The position numbers and the translations under genes are program-made. A stretch of 64,000 bases of DNA from NCBI GenBank assembly GCA_002286855.1, contig NRSV01000013.1:219190-283189 (forward strand), in the 5' to 3' direction. Below, piece after piece: positions 44,134-54,809 of this stretch (position 1 is its first letter; every line of letters begins with the position of its first letter). This DNA comes from Bipolaris cookei (taxonomy: Eukaryota; Ascomycota; Dothideomycetes; Pleosporales; Pleosporaceae). The notes below the pieces were generated by a model. It was given only the letters and a program-made list of their open reading frames with translations, did not search any database and had not been told where the DNA came from.

Positions 44134-45807
44134 TTATTCGTCCGCTTCCTCGTTCAACTGCTTACGCTTGATAGCAAGGTCTGCCTTCTGCTTGTCGATC
44201 TGATTCTGCACACGTTTCTTGAAGAGGACGTTGGTTTGTCGATCGCGCTGCTCTGTACTCTGAATAATGGCCTTCTCCAGTTCTGCGATTTCTGTTCGGA
44301 GCTGTTCTTGACGCTGCTCCTCAGCTGCGGCGACTTCATCTACTTCATCGCCATCCTCGTCAGAGTCCGCATCGTCGTCGTCGTCATCATCATCGTCAGC
44401 AGAAGTGGCTGCTGCAGGTGTCGAGGCCGCAGTCTCGGGCTCGATAGTTATGTTGCCATTATGGCTAAGAGCATGCATGGCGACATCATGAGCGGTCGTG
44501 GGGGTACCGACTTGCTCGACTTGGACATTGCTCGAGTTTGCAAGCAATGCATTAAGCTGGTCATTGTCGCCTGTGAACTCGACTTCGTCATCCATGAGAC
44601 CCTCTGCAAGCATCTGCTCAAGATCGTTGGCGTCCATCTCTTCTGCTTGTGAGGCGTCGACCATTTCCTCGTCAGCCTCTTCTTCCGAGCTTGACTCTTC
44701 TTCCGAACTCTCTGCGTCGCTGTCTATCATCTCATATTTTGTAGACACTGCGTTTTCGTCCTCGGCTAGCAGTCGGTTCATCTGCGCTTCGGCTCGCTCG
44801 ACATCGATGTATGATTTTCGAGGGCGGAAACGTCGCTTGCGAGCCCATTTCATGGGCGGTGTCAGGCCATGAGGGAAACGGTGTGTATCTGGGGAGATGT
44901 AGGACGGCAGTGGGTACTTTTTTGCCTCTTCCTCATTCTTAACCTCGTCGAGGACTAAGAGCATCTGGCAGACATCCGCAGTCTTGACCCAGTCCTTTTT
45001 GTTCCAGCTCTTCAGAGATTCGATAACTGCGGGTAGCTCAACCATGGTCGCGGCGTACATGCGATTCTGTATCGTGAGCATAGCGCGGCGGCCTTCACGG
45101 TCAAAGAAGCGGAAGTGTACCCCTGGGCCTCCTTGTGACATGCTCTTCCCAATTGTCTTCTCCTCAATGGACTTGCGCAGTAGGTCGCAGTCTGGGCCAG
45201 GCTTCATCCGCAACACGAACTGGGACTCAATGGCTGGGTCGGCTTCTGCTTCCTCAGCCTCGCTGTCATATCCAACACCATATGGCCTTACTGGCGGCTT
45301 TCCCGCGCCCTTGACTTTCAGGATTGCCGTACTTCGGGTTGGGGCATTCGGATTCAGGCCGCCCTTTGGCTTTATGGACAACTTGATAGACTGGGTGCGA
45401 TTGTGTGTCTTGAGTGGAGGAGGCGGCTGCTCGACGGCTGCGAGGTTATCGTCGTCGTCGCTGTCGTTGGTCATGGCAAGACTCTTTGCGGTAGGCTTTG
45501 GCTTGCGCTTGAGAGCGGGTGAATCGACATGTTCACCCTCGTCACGCGCCCTCTTCTTAGGACCTGGCTTTCCTAGAAGAATGGTATTGCCGCCTTCATC
45601 AACCTTTGGTTTTTTGGTGTATTTGCGCTTAATCTTTGTTGCATCGCCGTTGCCTGCATCTATCGGGTCGCCAGAGATAGGCGGCGCGGTTTTAAACTTG
45701 AGCTTCAGGCCTGGCTTGGCGGCAGCTGGTGTAGGCGCGTCTGATGGGGGAGGCGCTGCGGGCGCATCGCTGGGAGCGGCGTCGGGGTTTTTTAGTTTGA
45801 GCTTCAT
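44134..45807 (-). CDS. TAF7: TFIID subunit 7 (TAF7/TAFII55)
   Basis: Intronless gene of 557 residues. TAF7 is a subunit of TFIID that binds TAF1 and restrains its activity. The first 190 residues are basic and low-complexity (LKLKFKTAPP, IKRKYTKKPK). The conserved TAFII55 N-terminal domain spans about residues 193-290: ESQFVLRMKPG, GPGVHFRFFDREGRRAMLTI, YAATMVELPAVIESLKSW, ADVCQMLLVL and the following YPLPSYISPDTHRFPHGLTPPM. A long acidic region (DDDDDDDDADSDEDGDEVDE) precedes a C-terminal coiled coil. Order and spacing fit fungal TAF7. The gene is head to head with the TAF3-like gene, 334 bp apart. Confidence 0.93.
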   Translation of the reverse strand: MKLKLKNPDAAPSDAPAAPPPSDAPTPAAAKPGLKLKFKTAPPISGDPIDAGNGDATKIKRKYTKKPKVDEGGNTILLGKPGPKKRARDEGEHVDSPALKRKPKPTAKSLAMTNDSDDDDNLAAVEQPPPPLKTHNRTQSIKLSIKPKGGLNPNAPTRSTAILKVKGAGKPPVRPYGVGYDSEAEEAEADPAIESQFVLRMKPGPDCDLLRKSIEEKTIGKSMSQGGPGVHFRFFDREGRRAMLTIQNRMYAATMVELPAVIESLKSWNKKDWVKTADVCQMLLVLDEVKNEEEAKKYPLPSYISPDTHRFPHGLTPPMKWARKRRFRPRKSYIDVERAEAQMNRLLAEDENAVSTKYEMIDSDAESSEEESSSEEEADEEMVDASQAEEMDANDLEQMLAEGLMDDEVEFTGDNDQLNALLANSSNVQVEQVGTPTTAHDVAMHALSHNGNITIEPETAASTPAAATSADDDDDDDDDADSDEDGDEVDEVAAAEEQRQEQLRTEIAELEKAIIQSTEQRDRQTNVLFKKRVQNQIDKQKADLAIKRKQLNEEADE

Positions 45808-46141
45808 CTTAGGCGGCCGTATGGATTACTTGGTCGGTTACGATGACAGGAAATGAGCATGCGCCTGCGGGCGCGTCATTTGCGGGGATGTGCAAATATG
45901 TACAGGCTGGAGAGGGCGGATGAGCGATGGTGGTGATGCGTCGAGGGCCATCTTGGCGAGCCGCGAAGGTGAAGGGCCAAAGCTTCCAACCCGCGTACCT
46001 TCACTCTATCAACATTGACTCTCTTCTCAACCTGACCACGATGCGCCTGTTTCCACCGTAACATCTACCTCGCCACTGGACCTCTGCATAGATTCCTGTT
46101 TCTTTCACACACCACGTATACGTGCACACACACGTACAAGC
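45808..46141. promoter_or_regulatory. Shared divergent promoter region, TAF7 and TAF3
   Basis: 334 bp separate the two start codons, so both TFIID genes must take their proximal promoters from here. No specific element was assigned. Confidence 0.55.
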
Positions 46142-46934
46142 ATGTCCCAAAACGATCTCTTCCTCAGTTTACTGCGGCCCGCCGTCCTCCACATTTTGCG
46201 CGCGACAGGCTTCCAACACGGCAAACCCTCAGCCGTTGATACTATTGTCGATCTGACAGCGCGCTATTTGTCTGTTCTGGCTGAGCGAACAGCATACAAT
46301 GCCTATTCAAACCACAACGACCTCATACCAAACATCACCGACGTGCGCATGGCCATGCAAGATTGCGCACTCCTTGTGCCGACCATGACAGCCGGAGAGG
46401 AACTGTGGAAGGAAATACTGCGGAAGCCGCTCGAAGAGTACAATGCTGAGACAGGTGCACGCGAAAACGAAGCGGCACGACGTGACACCGAAGATACCGC
46501 AGACATTACTGAGTTTATTGAATGGGTCAAAGGCGAGCAGAACAAGGAGATTCGGCGCATCGCAGGCACATACAAGCCGGTTCCAACGAATCCAACTGAG
46601 CAGCTTGACCAGGAGGAAATGGAGGATTATCTGAACAGTACGTTGCATGCGTTGTTGTAGTGTTTTCTAGAAATGCTAATTGCGCCTAGCCCTCATGAAG
46701 AAGCACAGCAAAACCGGAGTTGAATCGCGTTTCCAAGGGACCGCCTTGGGCGTTCCAGCCGAGCCAAAGACTATCAAGATTGAGGGAGGAGTTGCCGACT
46801 CGATAGAAGAATGGTGTCGCAAGACGCGCGAAAGAGCAGCCAAAGAAGCGGAATCAAAACAAGAAAATCGCAATCTCCAGAATCACGTTGAAACAAAAGA
46901 GCCCTCAGAGGATGTAGTGATGGAGATGGAATGA
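46142..46934 (+). CDS. TAF3: TFIID subunit 3-like histone-fold protein (TAF3)
   Basis: Exons 46142-46637 and 46690-46934 join across a 52-nt intron (branch TGCTAAT) to 246 residues. The N-terminal 85 residues are a bromodomain-associated histone fold (BTP): LFLSLLRPAVLHILRATGF, SAVDTIVDLTARYLSVLAER and ITDVRMAMQDCALL. This is the part of TAF3 that pairs with TAF10. The middle region is charged, and the exon junction gives DYLNTLMKKHSKTGVESRFQ, a segment conserved in fungal relatives. No PHD finger is present; fungal TAF3 proteins are short and lack the metazoan PHD. TAF8 has a similar fold, so TAF3 rather than TAF8 is a strong but not certain call. The head-to-head TAF7 neighbour supports a TFIID role. 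Confidence 0.85.
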
Positions 46935-47602
46935 AACATATTGATTGATTATGGAAGCATAGCAAAGGCGTTTGGTTATATCATCTTCCGGCGTTTTGGA
47001 TTGTCGGGACTTGGCAGCAGATGCATGACGCTTTTTCGGACATTGCTATTTCGCTATTATCATATTTGTTTCTCGGGCTGGATGTAGGCGCGTGTGCCTG
47101 AACAGCACAAACATTCGCTCCAATGCCATCCACGAATCGAGCGTACATTACTGTTAATTTGGTAAAGATGAGATGAAATAACGACTGTGGAAAAAAAGAA
47201 AGCATACAGCAACCTGGCATGGTACATGTGGAAGTGAACTTATGACGTACATGTCTAGTGGAGATGGTCGCTCCAACAAACCAAGTCGCGATCCAGCACC
47301 GCAATAAACCCACCCACGCTGGATACCAAATTACCACAAAGAAAGACTAAAACACGGCCTATGTACACATTAGTTTCCCACGCATTCAGGCAAGTCACGG
47401 CATTGGTGGGGCTTGAAATGAATGACGGACGCGCCCCGCAGACGTCATAGCAATGACAAGGTGAACCAAAAACAATCATCTCGACCTCTTCCGCTCAACC
47501 AATTCTCACTCTTTTTACATAGAAAAACTTCAATACCCACTCAGACCCCATAACATACGCCCCCCTCCCCCAAATCCAATCCAATACAAAACAACAAAAA
47601 CA
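46935..47602. other. Intergenic region
   Basis: 3' flank of the TAF3 gene and upstream region of the small disordered protein gene. Nothing was recognised. Confidence 0.5.
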
Positions 47603-48256
47603 ATGTCCGCCCTCTCCCCCTCCGCTCTCTCCCAACCCACCACATCCCAAGCCTACACCACCCCGGGCAACGCCACTGAAAAGAACCCGCAAGAACAATC
47701 CCAAACATCCTTCAACGCCTCCGATAACGCCGCCTTGGCAGACCAACGCGTGCCCACCAAACAAGCAACGCACGAGCAAGGTCTGCGCAACGCAAAGTTC
47801 GAGGAGGGAAAAGGCGTCCACGGCGCACCGGCAGGCGAAGAACGAAAAGGCCTAAGCGAAGAAGATGTAGGACGCCACAAGGAGCTGGATGGCCAGCAGA
47901 TGGCTATGCCTGGTGAAGGACGGGTAGCAGACGCGGTGGCGAGGAAAGGCGTGGGACTTGGAGGTGGGGGAGCGCAGCCTGGGTTGGAAAGTGATTTAGA
48001 TCGGTGAGTTTGTCCTTGTTTTGGTTTTTTAAAATTGAGGATTGGAACAAGTGAGGAAAAGATTGTTTTGGCTGACAGGGGGCGTGTTTTTTTTCACAGG
48101 AAGAAAGCAGAGCAGGCAGAGGCGAGGGAAGCGATTAAGGCGGAGAAGGCGGAGGCTGGGGCCCAAGGGGGTACGTTGGGACAGACGGGGGGACCGGCGA
48201 ATCCGGTGGATAATGCTACTCAGGGAGGAGGCAACTATCCTAATTCTAGCTATTAG
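47603..48256 (+). CDS. Small hydrophilic disordered protein, unknown function
   Basis: Exons 47603-48003 and 48100-48256 give 185 residues. The protein is rich in Ala, Gly, Glu, Gln and Asn, has no hydrophobic core and no signal or membrane segment. Visible stretches are SQPTTSQAYTTPGNATEKN, GVHGAPAGEERKGLSEEDVG and, after the junction, KKAEQAEAREAIKAEKAEAG, a short charged helix. The glycine-rich tail ends NYPNSSY. Composition is reminiscent of stress-type hydrophilic proteins, but that is not evidence of function. The intron is a standard 96 nt ending in TTTTTTTTCACAG. The coding call rests on the frame joining across this clean intron and on an ATG in good context. Confidence 0.7.
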
Positions 48257-49132
48257 ATCTGCGTGAGTGGGATGGTTTATGATGTCCATGTCTGGATGGG
48301 AGATGATGACACGATTAATCACACTTTTTCGTCTAATCAAGCAGTGCATAGTTAGATGTGTATTTTTAATAAAGAAATGCGTAGAGTCAAGGCTGACTAA
48401 AGGAAATTATCCCATGACAATATGTATGTTGTAGAAATAAGTTCTACATGGACTTTGCAGTGTCCGCATGTACCGCTCCACCAGTAAGCCATGAACGAAG
48501 AGACAATTTTATTCTATCAAACAAAAAGGGGAGGGGGTCACTGAGGAACTCGACCGAGGACAGGCAAAATAACAGTATGTTTGAATTTCATCCATTGCTA
48601 ACCCCCCGTATAGCCCTAGAAGAGCCATGGGAAACAACATAGTATTACACCATCCCCCATCCATCCAGTGCTGTTGAACGTCTTCCAGCATCTATATGCA
48701 CATACATATACGACCTGCACTTCCCCCCTTCTAGTATTCCACTCGCATCTGGAGATTCTAGCCTCAATCAACATGTGCAGCGTGAACGTTATGAACAAAC
48801 AAACAAACAAAAATGGCGAGGGCTGCCTCGCGCACTGTCCTGATTCGTAGAAAACAAAAGACAAGAAACAAAACGCCGCCGATGCGAACCTACCACAGCC
48901 ATCTGCGCTCCATAGAAGTCGCGGCTGGTGGTCACAGTCATCGAAACGCCAGACGGAAAAGCCCTAAGAATGAGAGAAGAAAGAGCAGAGAAGAGAGGAA
49001 AAAAAAAGAAGCAAAGACATTATGTACATCAACAAGGCCCCAGCCATGTAGTTGGAAAAAAGCAACAGTCATCGACGCGTAGATAAGGGGGGGGAGAAAG
49101 GAGGGCAAGAATAAGGGGTATGGGCGCCTCGT
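48257..49132. other. Convergent intergenic region
   Basis: Between the 3' ends of the small disordered protein and the C2H2 regulator. Nothing was recognised beyond A-rich stretches and a CAAA tetramer run (about 48796-48810). Confidence 0.5.
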
Positions 49133-51088
49133 CTAAGAACCCATGTACGCGTCGAACTGGAAGTTGTTCATGTCGGTCGAGGCGGTAAGGCTGGGGTCGA
49201 AAAAGGCTGTATTATCGAACACCATAGGCTCACTTGCATGCATAGTCATACCATAGTCCACAAACTGATTTGGGTCCACAGGGACTTGGTTGATCAGTGG
49301 CATGGGCAGAGGCTGTTGCGATACGGGGTACTGGGCAGCAACAGCAACAGTGGGGTCGAGAGTGTACGATACTGTGGTGGCGGGAGCGGGAGCAGCGGGA
49401 GCAGCGACAGTGGCGGTGCTGGCGAGATCGAAAGAGGCGTTGTTGTCGATGGGCTCGGGCATGTCGTTGTCTGAGTTGTCGGCGGGAGACTGAGGAGCGG
49501 GCTTGTTCTCGACTTCCACCTCTTTGATCCAATTTTGCTTCAGGTACTCCATAGGAGGGTGATCGCCACCACCAATACCACCGCGCTTCTCGTCACTGCG
49601 ACCCTTCCTGCCCCGCTTGCGGGGATGGAAGTGGGCACGGCGAAGATGGGCAGCAGCGTTGTAGTAGGCACCGTATACCTTCTTGTTACGGCAGTGTTTA
49701 CAGTTGGAAAGAAATTTCTGGTCCGCTGATGAGTCGACACAGATGTAGCCCTTCCTACGCGAGGCATGGGCACGAGCAATATGACGATCGAGTTCGTGAG
49801 TGCCACGGAACCCATCGGGTCGCTCGTTGCAAAAGTTACACTTGATCTTTGGATGCTGGGGTCGCACATAGGGCGTTTTAGCTATGACACCAACAGTTTT
49901 GGACGAGCCATCCTCTGACCGAATCCTTGTCATCTGAGCATTGGACGACGCAGACTCGGTCTCATCGAGGTTGTTGATTGCTTTTGGAGCAATCTTACGA
50001 GACGCAGCTTGTGCAATGATCTCGCGCTCACGTTGCAACTGGCGAGAGTGCGTCGACGAGGATGCGGACAGCTCGCTCGAGTCACCCAGGCTAGACGCGG
50101 CTGAAGTCGACCTCCGCATATCCTCCGCCAGGCACGACTGGTCGTTGTTGTTGTTGAAGAGGGTGATGTCGGAAGAGGCAAGTGCAGGCACACTTGCGGG
50201 AAGCGAAGAAGACAAAGAAGCAGCAGCAGCAGAAGGAGAAAGGAAAGCTTCACTGGAGGAGCCAGTGAAGGAGAGAAAAGGAGACACACCAGCGGACTCG
50301 CTGATGGGTTTTGATTCGACATCAAAGGAATAAGGAAAAGTCCCATCCTCCGAGAGGATGGGCATGATACATGAAGAGTCAGACTGAACACGCAACATGG
50401 AAACTTGATCGAAAAACAGAGGGTTGTAACTACCCTGACGACTCATGTTACTGGATTGAGTAACAGGCGTCATCAGAGCAGTTGACGGAGTTTGGGGCGA
50501 AGAGACATCGGACGATGAGCTCCACTGTGGGGTAGGTGTCAGTTGCAACTGTTGAGAATGCTGGGGAAAGGGGAAGGTGGAGGCGTCATGAGGCTGAATG
50601 CAGCTGCTGACGTAGTCGTCAACGCTGTACTCGGCGATGGCGCCATCGCAGCCAGTTTCTGGCAGCGAGTGCAGACTAGACTGCCTCTGCATCGACGAGT
50701 CCGAGTAGAGGGTGTAGTCGGTGTAGGCGCCAGTTGAGGGGTCGTTCATGGCCGAATCTGAGCGGTTCATGACCGGGGCCGAGGCAGACATCTGGGGTGT
50801 GTGTTAGAGCGGGGGAAAGAGGCGCAGATCAAACAAGATCCATACTGAGAATTGGGTCACGTCGGATGCGGGGCAGGGCATTGAGCGTGGTATTTGTTCA
50901 GCCGCAGAGGCTGATGTGGGCTGGCAGGCGAGCTGGAACCAGGCGAGATTCCGCTCCTCCTCAGTGAGGTGGGCGTTGCTCATCCAGAAGTTGCGCTTGG
51001 CCTGCTGGAGGAAGTCGACGTAGGTGTTGCTACTACTACTGCTACTACTGCTACTACTACTACTACTAGCGGACAAGGTTGAAGCCAT
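49133..51088 (-). CDS. Fungal C2H2-type transcription factor, poly-Ser N-terminus
   Basis: Exons 51088-50846 and 50791-49133 give 633 residues. The N-terminus has a serine tract encoded by a CTA/CTG microsatellite (51029-51069), followed by a helical segment, NTYVDFLQQAKRNFWMSNAH, and long Ser/Thr/Gln-rich stretches typical of activation regions. The DNA-binding part lies around residues 400-470: IKCNFCNERPDGFRGTHELDRHIARAH and then CKHCRNKKVYGAYYNAAAHLRRAHF, two fingers with unusual spacing, followed by a basic patch HPRKRGRKGR. This arrangement belongs to a fungal-specific class that I cannot name further. The C-terminus is Pro/Ala- and Asp-rich. Targets are unknown. Confidence 0.85.
51029..51069. 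repeat. Coding CTA/CTG trinucleotide repeat
   Basis: About 14 trinucleotides, read on the minus strand as AGT/AGC serine codons, inside exon 1 of the C2H2 gene. Length variation would change the serine tract without breaking the frame. Confidence 0.9.
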
Positions 51089-52170
51089 GAGCGGTGGTAG
51101 TGGTGAGGATAAAGTTTTCTTGGTAGCGTAGAGTGAGGTTGCTGGGTGGGCTATAGCACAGCAATTAGCACGGACGGAATGAGCAAGGAGCAGAGGGTGC
51201 AAGTGCAGCAAATCTTACCGTTTGTGGTGGTTTGTGGTGGTTTGCAACGACAGGTGCGTTGGGTGTGCTTGCAGAGAGGATTGTGCAGATGGTATATGTG
51301 CAAAGGTGAATGTAGATGGGAATGTAGATGTGGATGTGGATATGTATGCAAGTACGTGAGACGGGATGGATGGTCAAATGGTGAAAACGAGCGGGTTGCG
51401 TCGGGGGGGAGCCCGAGCCTTTTAGCATGGCGTGGCGCACACGCACATGGGGGACGAGCGATGCGCTGGCTCGCGTCGGCGACAGTCTGACGCCTGCGGC
51501 CCGCGCTGAGCTGTGGGCAAAAGGACCAGGGCACCGCTCAGAAGGGCAACGTGCTGTGGTGATCATGGCCCCGTAGAGACTCACATTATTGGATACGACC
51601 ACCCGTCGACGCCCTCATTTGCTGCCTCGCGCTGTCGAGCCTGTCCAGGGCCTGCACGACACAAGCAGGCCCTCCCCCAGCGTGCATCCAGCGTGTATTC
51701 GGCCTACAGCCCGCCGGTGCCCTATAGTGTATCCGCACTGGGCAGAAGGCAAGGCACATGTCCTGCATGAGGTCGCATCTGGCAGCCTGTGCGGTCAGTG
51801 GCAGCGCCATCCACCGCACCCTGTGGCCCCGGCTTCCAGCCCACGTTGCCCATCTTCCCCGATGCGACATCACCAGCCCACCACATCGTCGTCATTCCAT
51901 CCCCCTCTGCGAATCGCGGAAACGGCGGATCGCCCTCAGTCTCCTCGTCTTCGTTAGCAGCCCGTCGCCTCCAATGGTCCAGACAGGTCCATGGACCGCA
52001 TCTTTGGCAATGCTCTGCAAACCACCACGTCCCCTTCCTGTCGTGAACTACCGCTTCTGGTTGGTGCACATCTCGTCAACCCCCAACCCCCCCCGGATTG
52101 CCTGTCTGAATCGTGCCAAATATCAAGTTCATTTCACAAGGTTTAATTATCTATACTGCCTCTACCTTTC
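51089..52170. other. Intergenic region, C2H2 gene upstream
   Basis: Contains the upstream region of the C2H2 regulator and the 3' flank of the 517-residue orphan gene. Overlapping open frames on both strands in 51500-52150 look like by-products of GC-rich sequence; none has a domain. Confidence 0.5.
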
Positions 52171-53724
52171 TTAGCTCGCAGGGGCATTGGCAAACACCGC
52201 ACCAGGCATTCCTGGCGACAGCAGCAGCTCTATCAGCCTGCTCCGCTTACGCCTGTGTCGTTGCGATGACACAGGTGCCGAGCATGACGACGCTGACGAC
52301 GAGAAGGAGAACCTCGACGCCCGACTGCCTTGTCCCTTGTCCGACTCTGCCTCGCTCACGCTCACGCTCACGCTTGCTGTGCTTGCCTTTTCATCATGGC
52401 CCTCCTTCGAGACACTGCAGCTGCCATTGCACAGCCAATACCTATCCAGCGATGCCTCAGTCGCCTCTGCAACAACCCCCAGCTCTTCAAAGAACATGGC
52501 CACATCCTCCTCAAGCCCCACCAGCTCCGCGTAACGCTTCTCCTCGGATGCTAATTTGGTGCCATCAAACGTGCATGCATCAAGTGCTGTTGCAACAGAG
52601 TCGCTGCGCAGCCTTACTGGCTCCTGTACAAGCATCATGGTCCCCGGCAGATAGATGATCCGATCGCCAGCCACGTCAACGCTGCTGCGCCTGTGCTGCG
52701 TGTCCGTGTGTGTGCGCGTAATACTATTCCTGCCCCATCGCGTGTTTGAAGGCGACGAGGGCGAGCACAACTTGTCGGCCACCACCATGATATTGGCCGG
52801 GTCGTCGTTCCGGGCACACCACGCCCGTGAACTGCCTAATGTTTCACTCACGACATGTCCTTTGCCAATCGCATACAGTTCCTGGGGTGTCGATAATACC
52901 GAGCTTGGCGACCCTACTACTGTTGCCGCTGTGGTAGTATTTCCTCCTCTGATACAGCCTCTACTGCTCAATTCGTACCCTGCAACGTCCGTGTCGAGCG
53001 CCGCCAGTTGCCTGCCTTGCCGCTTTGGCCCGACGCGCGTCTGTTGCGCCAAAGACGTGCGAGATTGCTTTGCACTAGGAGAAATTGCTGCCCCGCTGTC
53101 TTGTGCCTGTGCATCTACTAGTAGTAATTTTCCCATCATCCCTCTCTTGCTCATCTCCACGTCACATGACCGGACCCGCTTCTTTCTCCTCTGCTCTCCC
53201 TCCTTCTCCCTGTTGTTGTTCTTCCTCCGAATGGTATCAAAGTACCCTAGTCCACCAACACCGCCTACTTGCCCCTCTCCAACCGCTTCAACCGCTTCAA
53301 CCAGCGGTGAAGCACGTGATTCCAAGCTGCCATATGGCGCCGAATGCGCTTTTCTCCGTAATCGTGCCCAAGCCAGACCTCTTGCCACACCGCTGCCCAT
53401 TCTGATGTCATCGGTGGGGGGCAATGTAGTCGTCGTACTCGGTCTTTCTTCTTGTGACTCTGCCTCCGTTGGTGGGGGTGGCGATACTCTGGATCCATCT
53501 CTCCGTTGCGGTGAGGCCTTATCTTCTCTGTTGTTGTTGTTGTTGTTGTCGTCATGACCATTCTCATCGGCTTTGTCTTCGGAAGATGAAAAATTCGAGT
53601 AACTAGCAGCCGTAGCCCAGAGTCCAGCCAGCATATCGATGTCACTCGTCGGCCGTCCTGCAAAGTTTGCACTCGGCAGTAGCTCAACTGGCATATCGTA
53701 GTAGTCTTCTACAACATGCGGCAT
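52171..53724 (-). CDS. Hypothetical protein of 517 residues, mostly disordered
   Basis: Single open frame of 517 codons. I do not recognise a family. It starts MPHVVEDYYDMPVELLPSAN, followed by FAGRPTSDIDMLAGLWATAA. Asn runs (NNNNNN) and charged Arg/Lys stretches such as RRKNNNREKEGEQRRKKRVR follow. A more ordered part around residues 260-450 includes STPQELYAIGKGHVVSETLG, DRIIYLPGTMMLVQEPVRLR and a helix AEKRY-like segment (SEEKRYAELVGLEEDVAMFF). The tail is Ser-rich and then basic (SQRHRRKRSRLIELLLSPGM). The frame is long enough in GC-rich DNA to be real, and no competing frame on the other strand has better composition. Function unknown. Confidence 0.7.
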   Translation of the reverse strand: MPHVVEDYYDMPVELLPSANFAGRPTSDIDMLAGLWATAASYSNFSSSEDKADENGHDDNNNNNNREDKASPQRRDGSRVSPPPPTEAESQEERPSTTTTLPPTDDIRMGSGVARGLAWARLRRKAHSAPYGSLESRASPLVEAVEAVGEGQVGGVGGLGYFDTIRRKNNNREKEGEQRRKKRVRSCDVEMSKRGMMGKLLLVDAQAQDSGAAISPSAKQSRTSLAQQTRVGPKRQGRQLAALDTDVAGYELSSRGCIRGGNTTTAATVVGSPSSVLSTPQELYAIGKGHVVSETLGSSRAWCARNDDPANIMVVADKLCSPSSPSNTRWGRNSITRTHTDTQHRRSSVDVAGDRIIYLPGTMMLVQEPVRLRSDSVATALDACTFDGTKLASEEKRYAELVGLEEDVAMFFEELGVVAEATEASLDRYWLCNGSCSVSKEGHDEKASTASVSVSVSEAESDKGQGSRASRFSFSSSASSCSAPVSSQRHRRKRSRLIELLLSPGMPGAVFANAPAS

Positions 53725-54417
53725 CGTGGCAGGCAGTAATAATAGAAACTGGGACTAATCCGACAGCAAATGTGTGCATTCACAATAGTAATAAACAATA
53801 CCAGTCGGACCTCTTTAACAAGCACCACCAGTTCCTCCTCGCACTTAGCTGAACATATATTTCTTTGTCCGCACACATCTGCACTGGTCACGCTGCGGCT
53901 GCACAGACAATAGCAACCCGCGGGGTATGCTGCATCGCAATTATTTTTGGTGCACAAAGAATCGCAAGGCTGAGTACCTTCATCCTGCATCTCTCTCCCT
54001 ATCTCCCAGAAAAGGAATTTTCGCTATTCGGCTCATGTAGACTCCGTGGCCCCCAAATCCGCTTCCTTGTAAAGCCGCCGACAATCACACTCGAAATCCG
54101 GTTAAGCTTAGCTTTGCCATATATTAACGTTTCCCCCCCCCCGCACAATATGCGCAGTCAATCGCTGAGCCTCATCCGCTTGACCCGGCTACTTGGAACC
54201 CTCAATGATTTGCAACACCAATACATGCATCTTCTACTATTTTCATAACCACCTAAATTGACCCGCCGAATCCGACTGCTTTTACCCTAGATCAATTCTG
54301 CAGTTGACATACGATGTCCAGGTGGACTGTTTTACTATGATTTAGAGATTTGTGCCAAGCATAAAGACACGTGACATGGACTCCACCAAGTGCATCAGAA
54401 AAATTTTCCAAAAAAAA
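53725..54417. other. Intergenic region
   Basis: Upstream region of the 517-residue gene. No gene was recognised before the 5S rRNA. Confidence 0.5.
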
Positions 54418-54536
54418 ACATACGACAGCGGGGATTCGCCAGTGGTCTCCCACCTGACTACTAATCCGCCGGTAAACTGCTTAAGTATGGATGATCGAAC
54501 GGGGATCCCTGCTGCCAGTGTCCTATGATCGTATGT
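54418..54536 (-). rRNA. 5S ribosomal RNA (dispersed copy)
   Basis: Read on the minus strand, the 119 bases start ACATACGATCATAGGACACT and end GCTGTCGTATGT. The ends pair perfectly over 8 bases (ACATACGA with TCGTATGT), the helix I of 5S rRNA. Internal promoter and fold motifs known from fungal 5S are present: ATACTTAAGC, GGATTAGTAGT, GGTGGGAGACCAC and GGCGAATCCC. A run of eight T follows directly, the RNA polymerase III terminator. Length fits the 118-120 nt of 5S rRNA. Some positions in the GGGATCCCCGTTCGATCATCC arm differ from what I recall of other fungi, so it may be a variant or slightly decayed copy. Dispersed single 5S genes are usual in filamentous ascomycetes. Confidence 0.88.
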
Positions 54537-54809
54537 GGAAGAATTGGGAATTAAAAACCTTATGATTGTGAGCGTAAAGCAGAGAACAATGAACTTGGCT
54601 GCTTAAAATCGAGAGTTTGTAAGAAAGGGTTTCTATTTTTCCTTATCATAACACAATCAAAGAATGTGCATTAGTTATCATAGCAGTTTAAACTCGTCTG
54701 TTGTTTACAACAAGATGGTAAGACAGAATACAAGCCCTCAGTCTTCCAACACACATTACATAGTACAGATCCCATCTCTACAACATTCCCATCACTTACT
54801 CGACACAAC

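Noticed and set aside
44984..45856. 290-codon plus-strand frame opposite TAF7
   Set aside because: It lies entirely antisense to a clear TAF7 coding region and has the composition of a shadow frame.
52655..53557. 300-codon plus-strand frame opposite the 517-residue orphan
   Set aside because: The minus frame is longer and has a better start and composition. The plus product looks like an antisense shadow, although with an orphan gene the choice is less secure than elsewhere.
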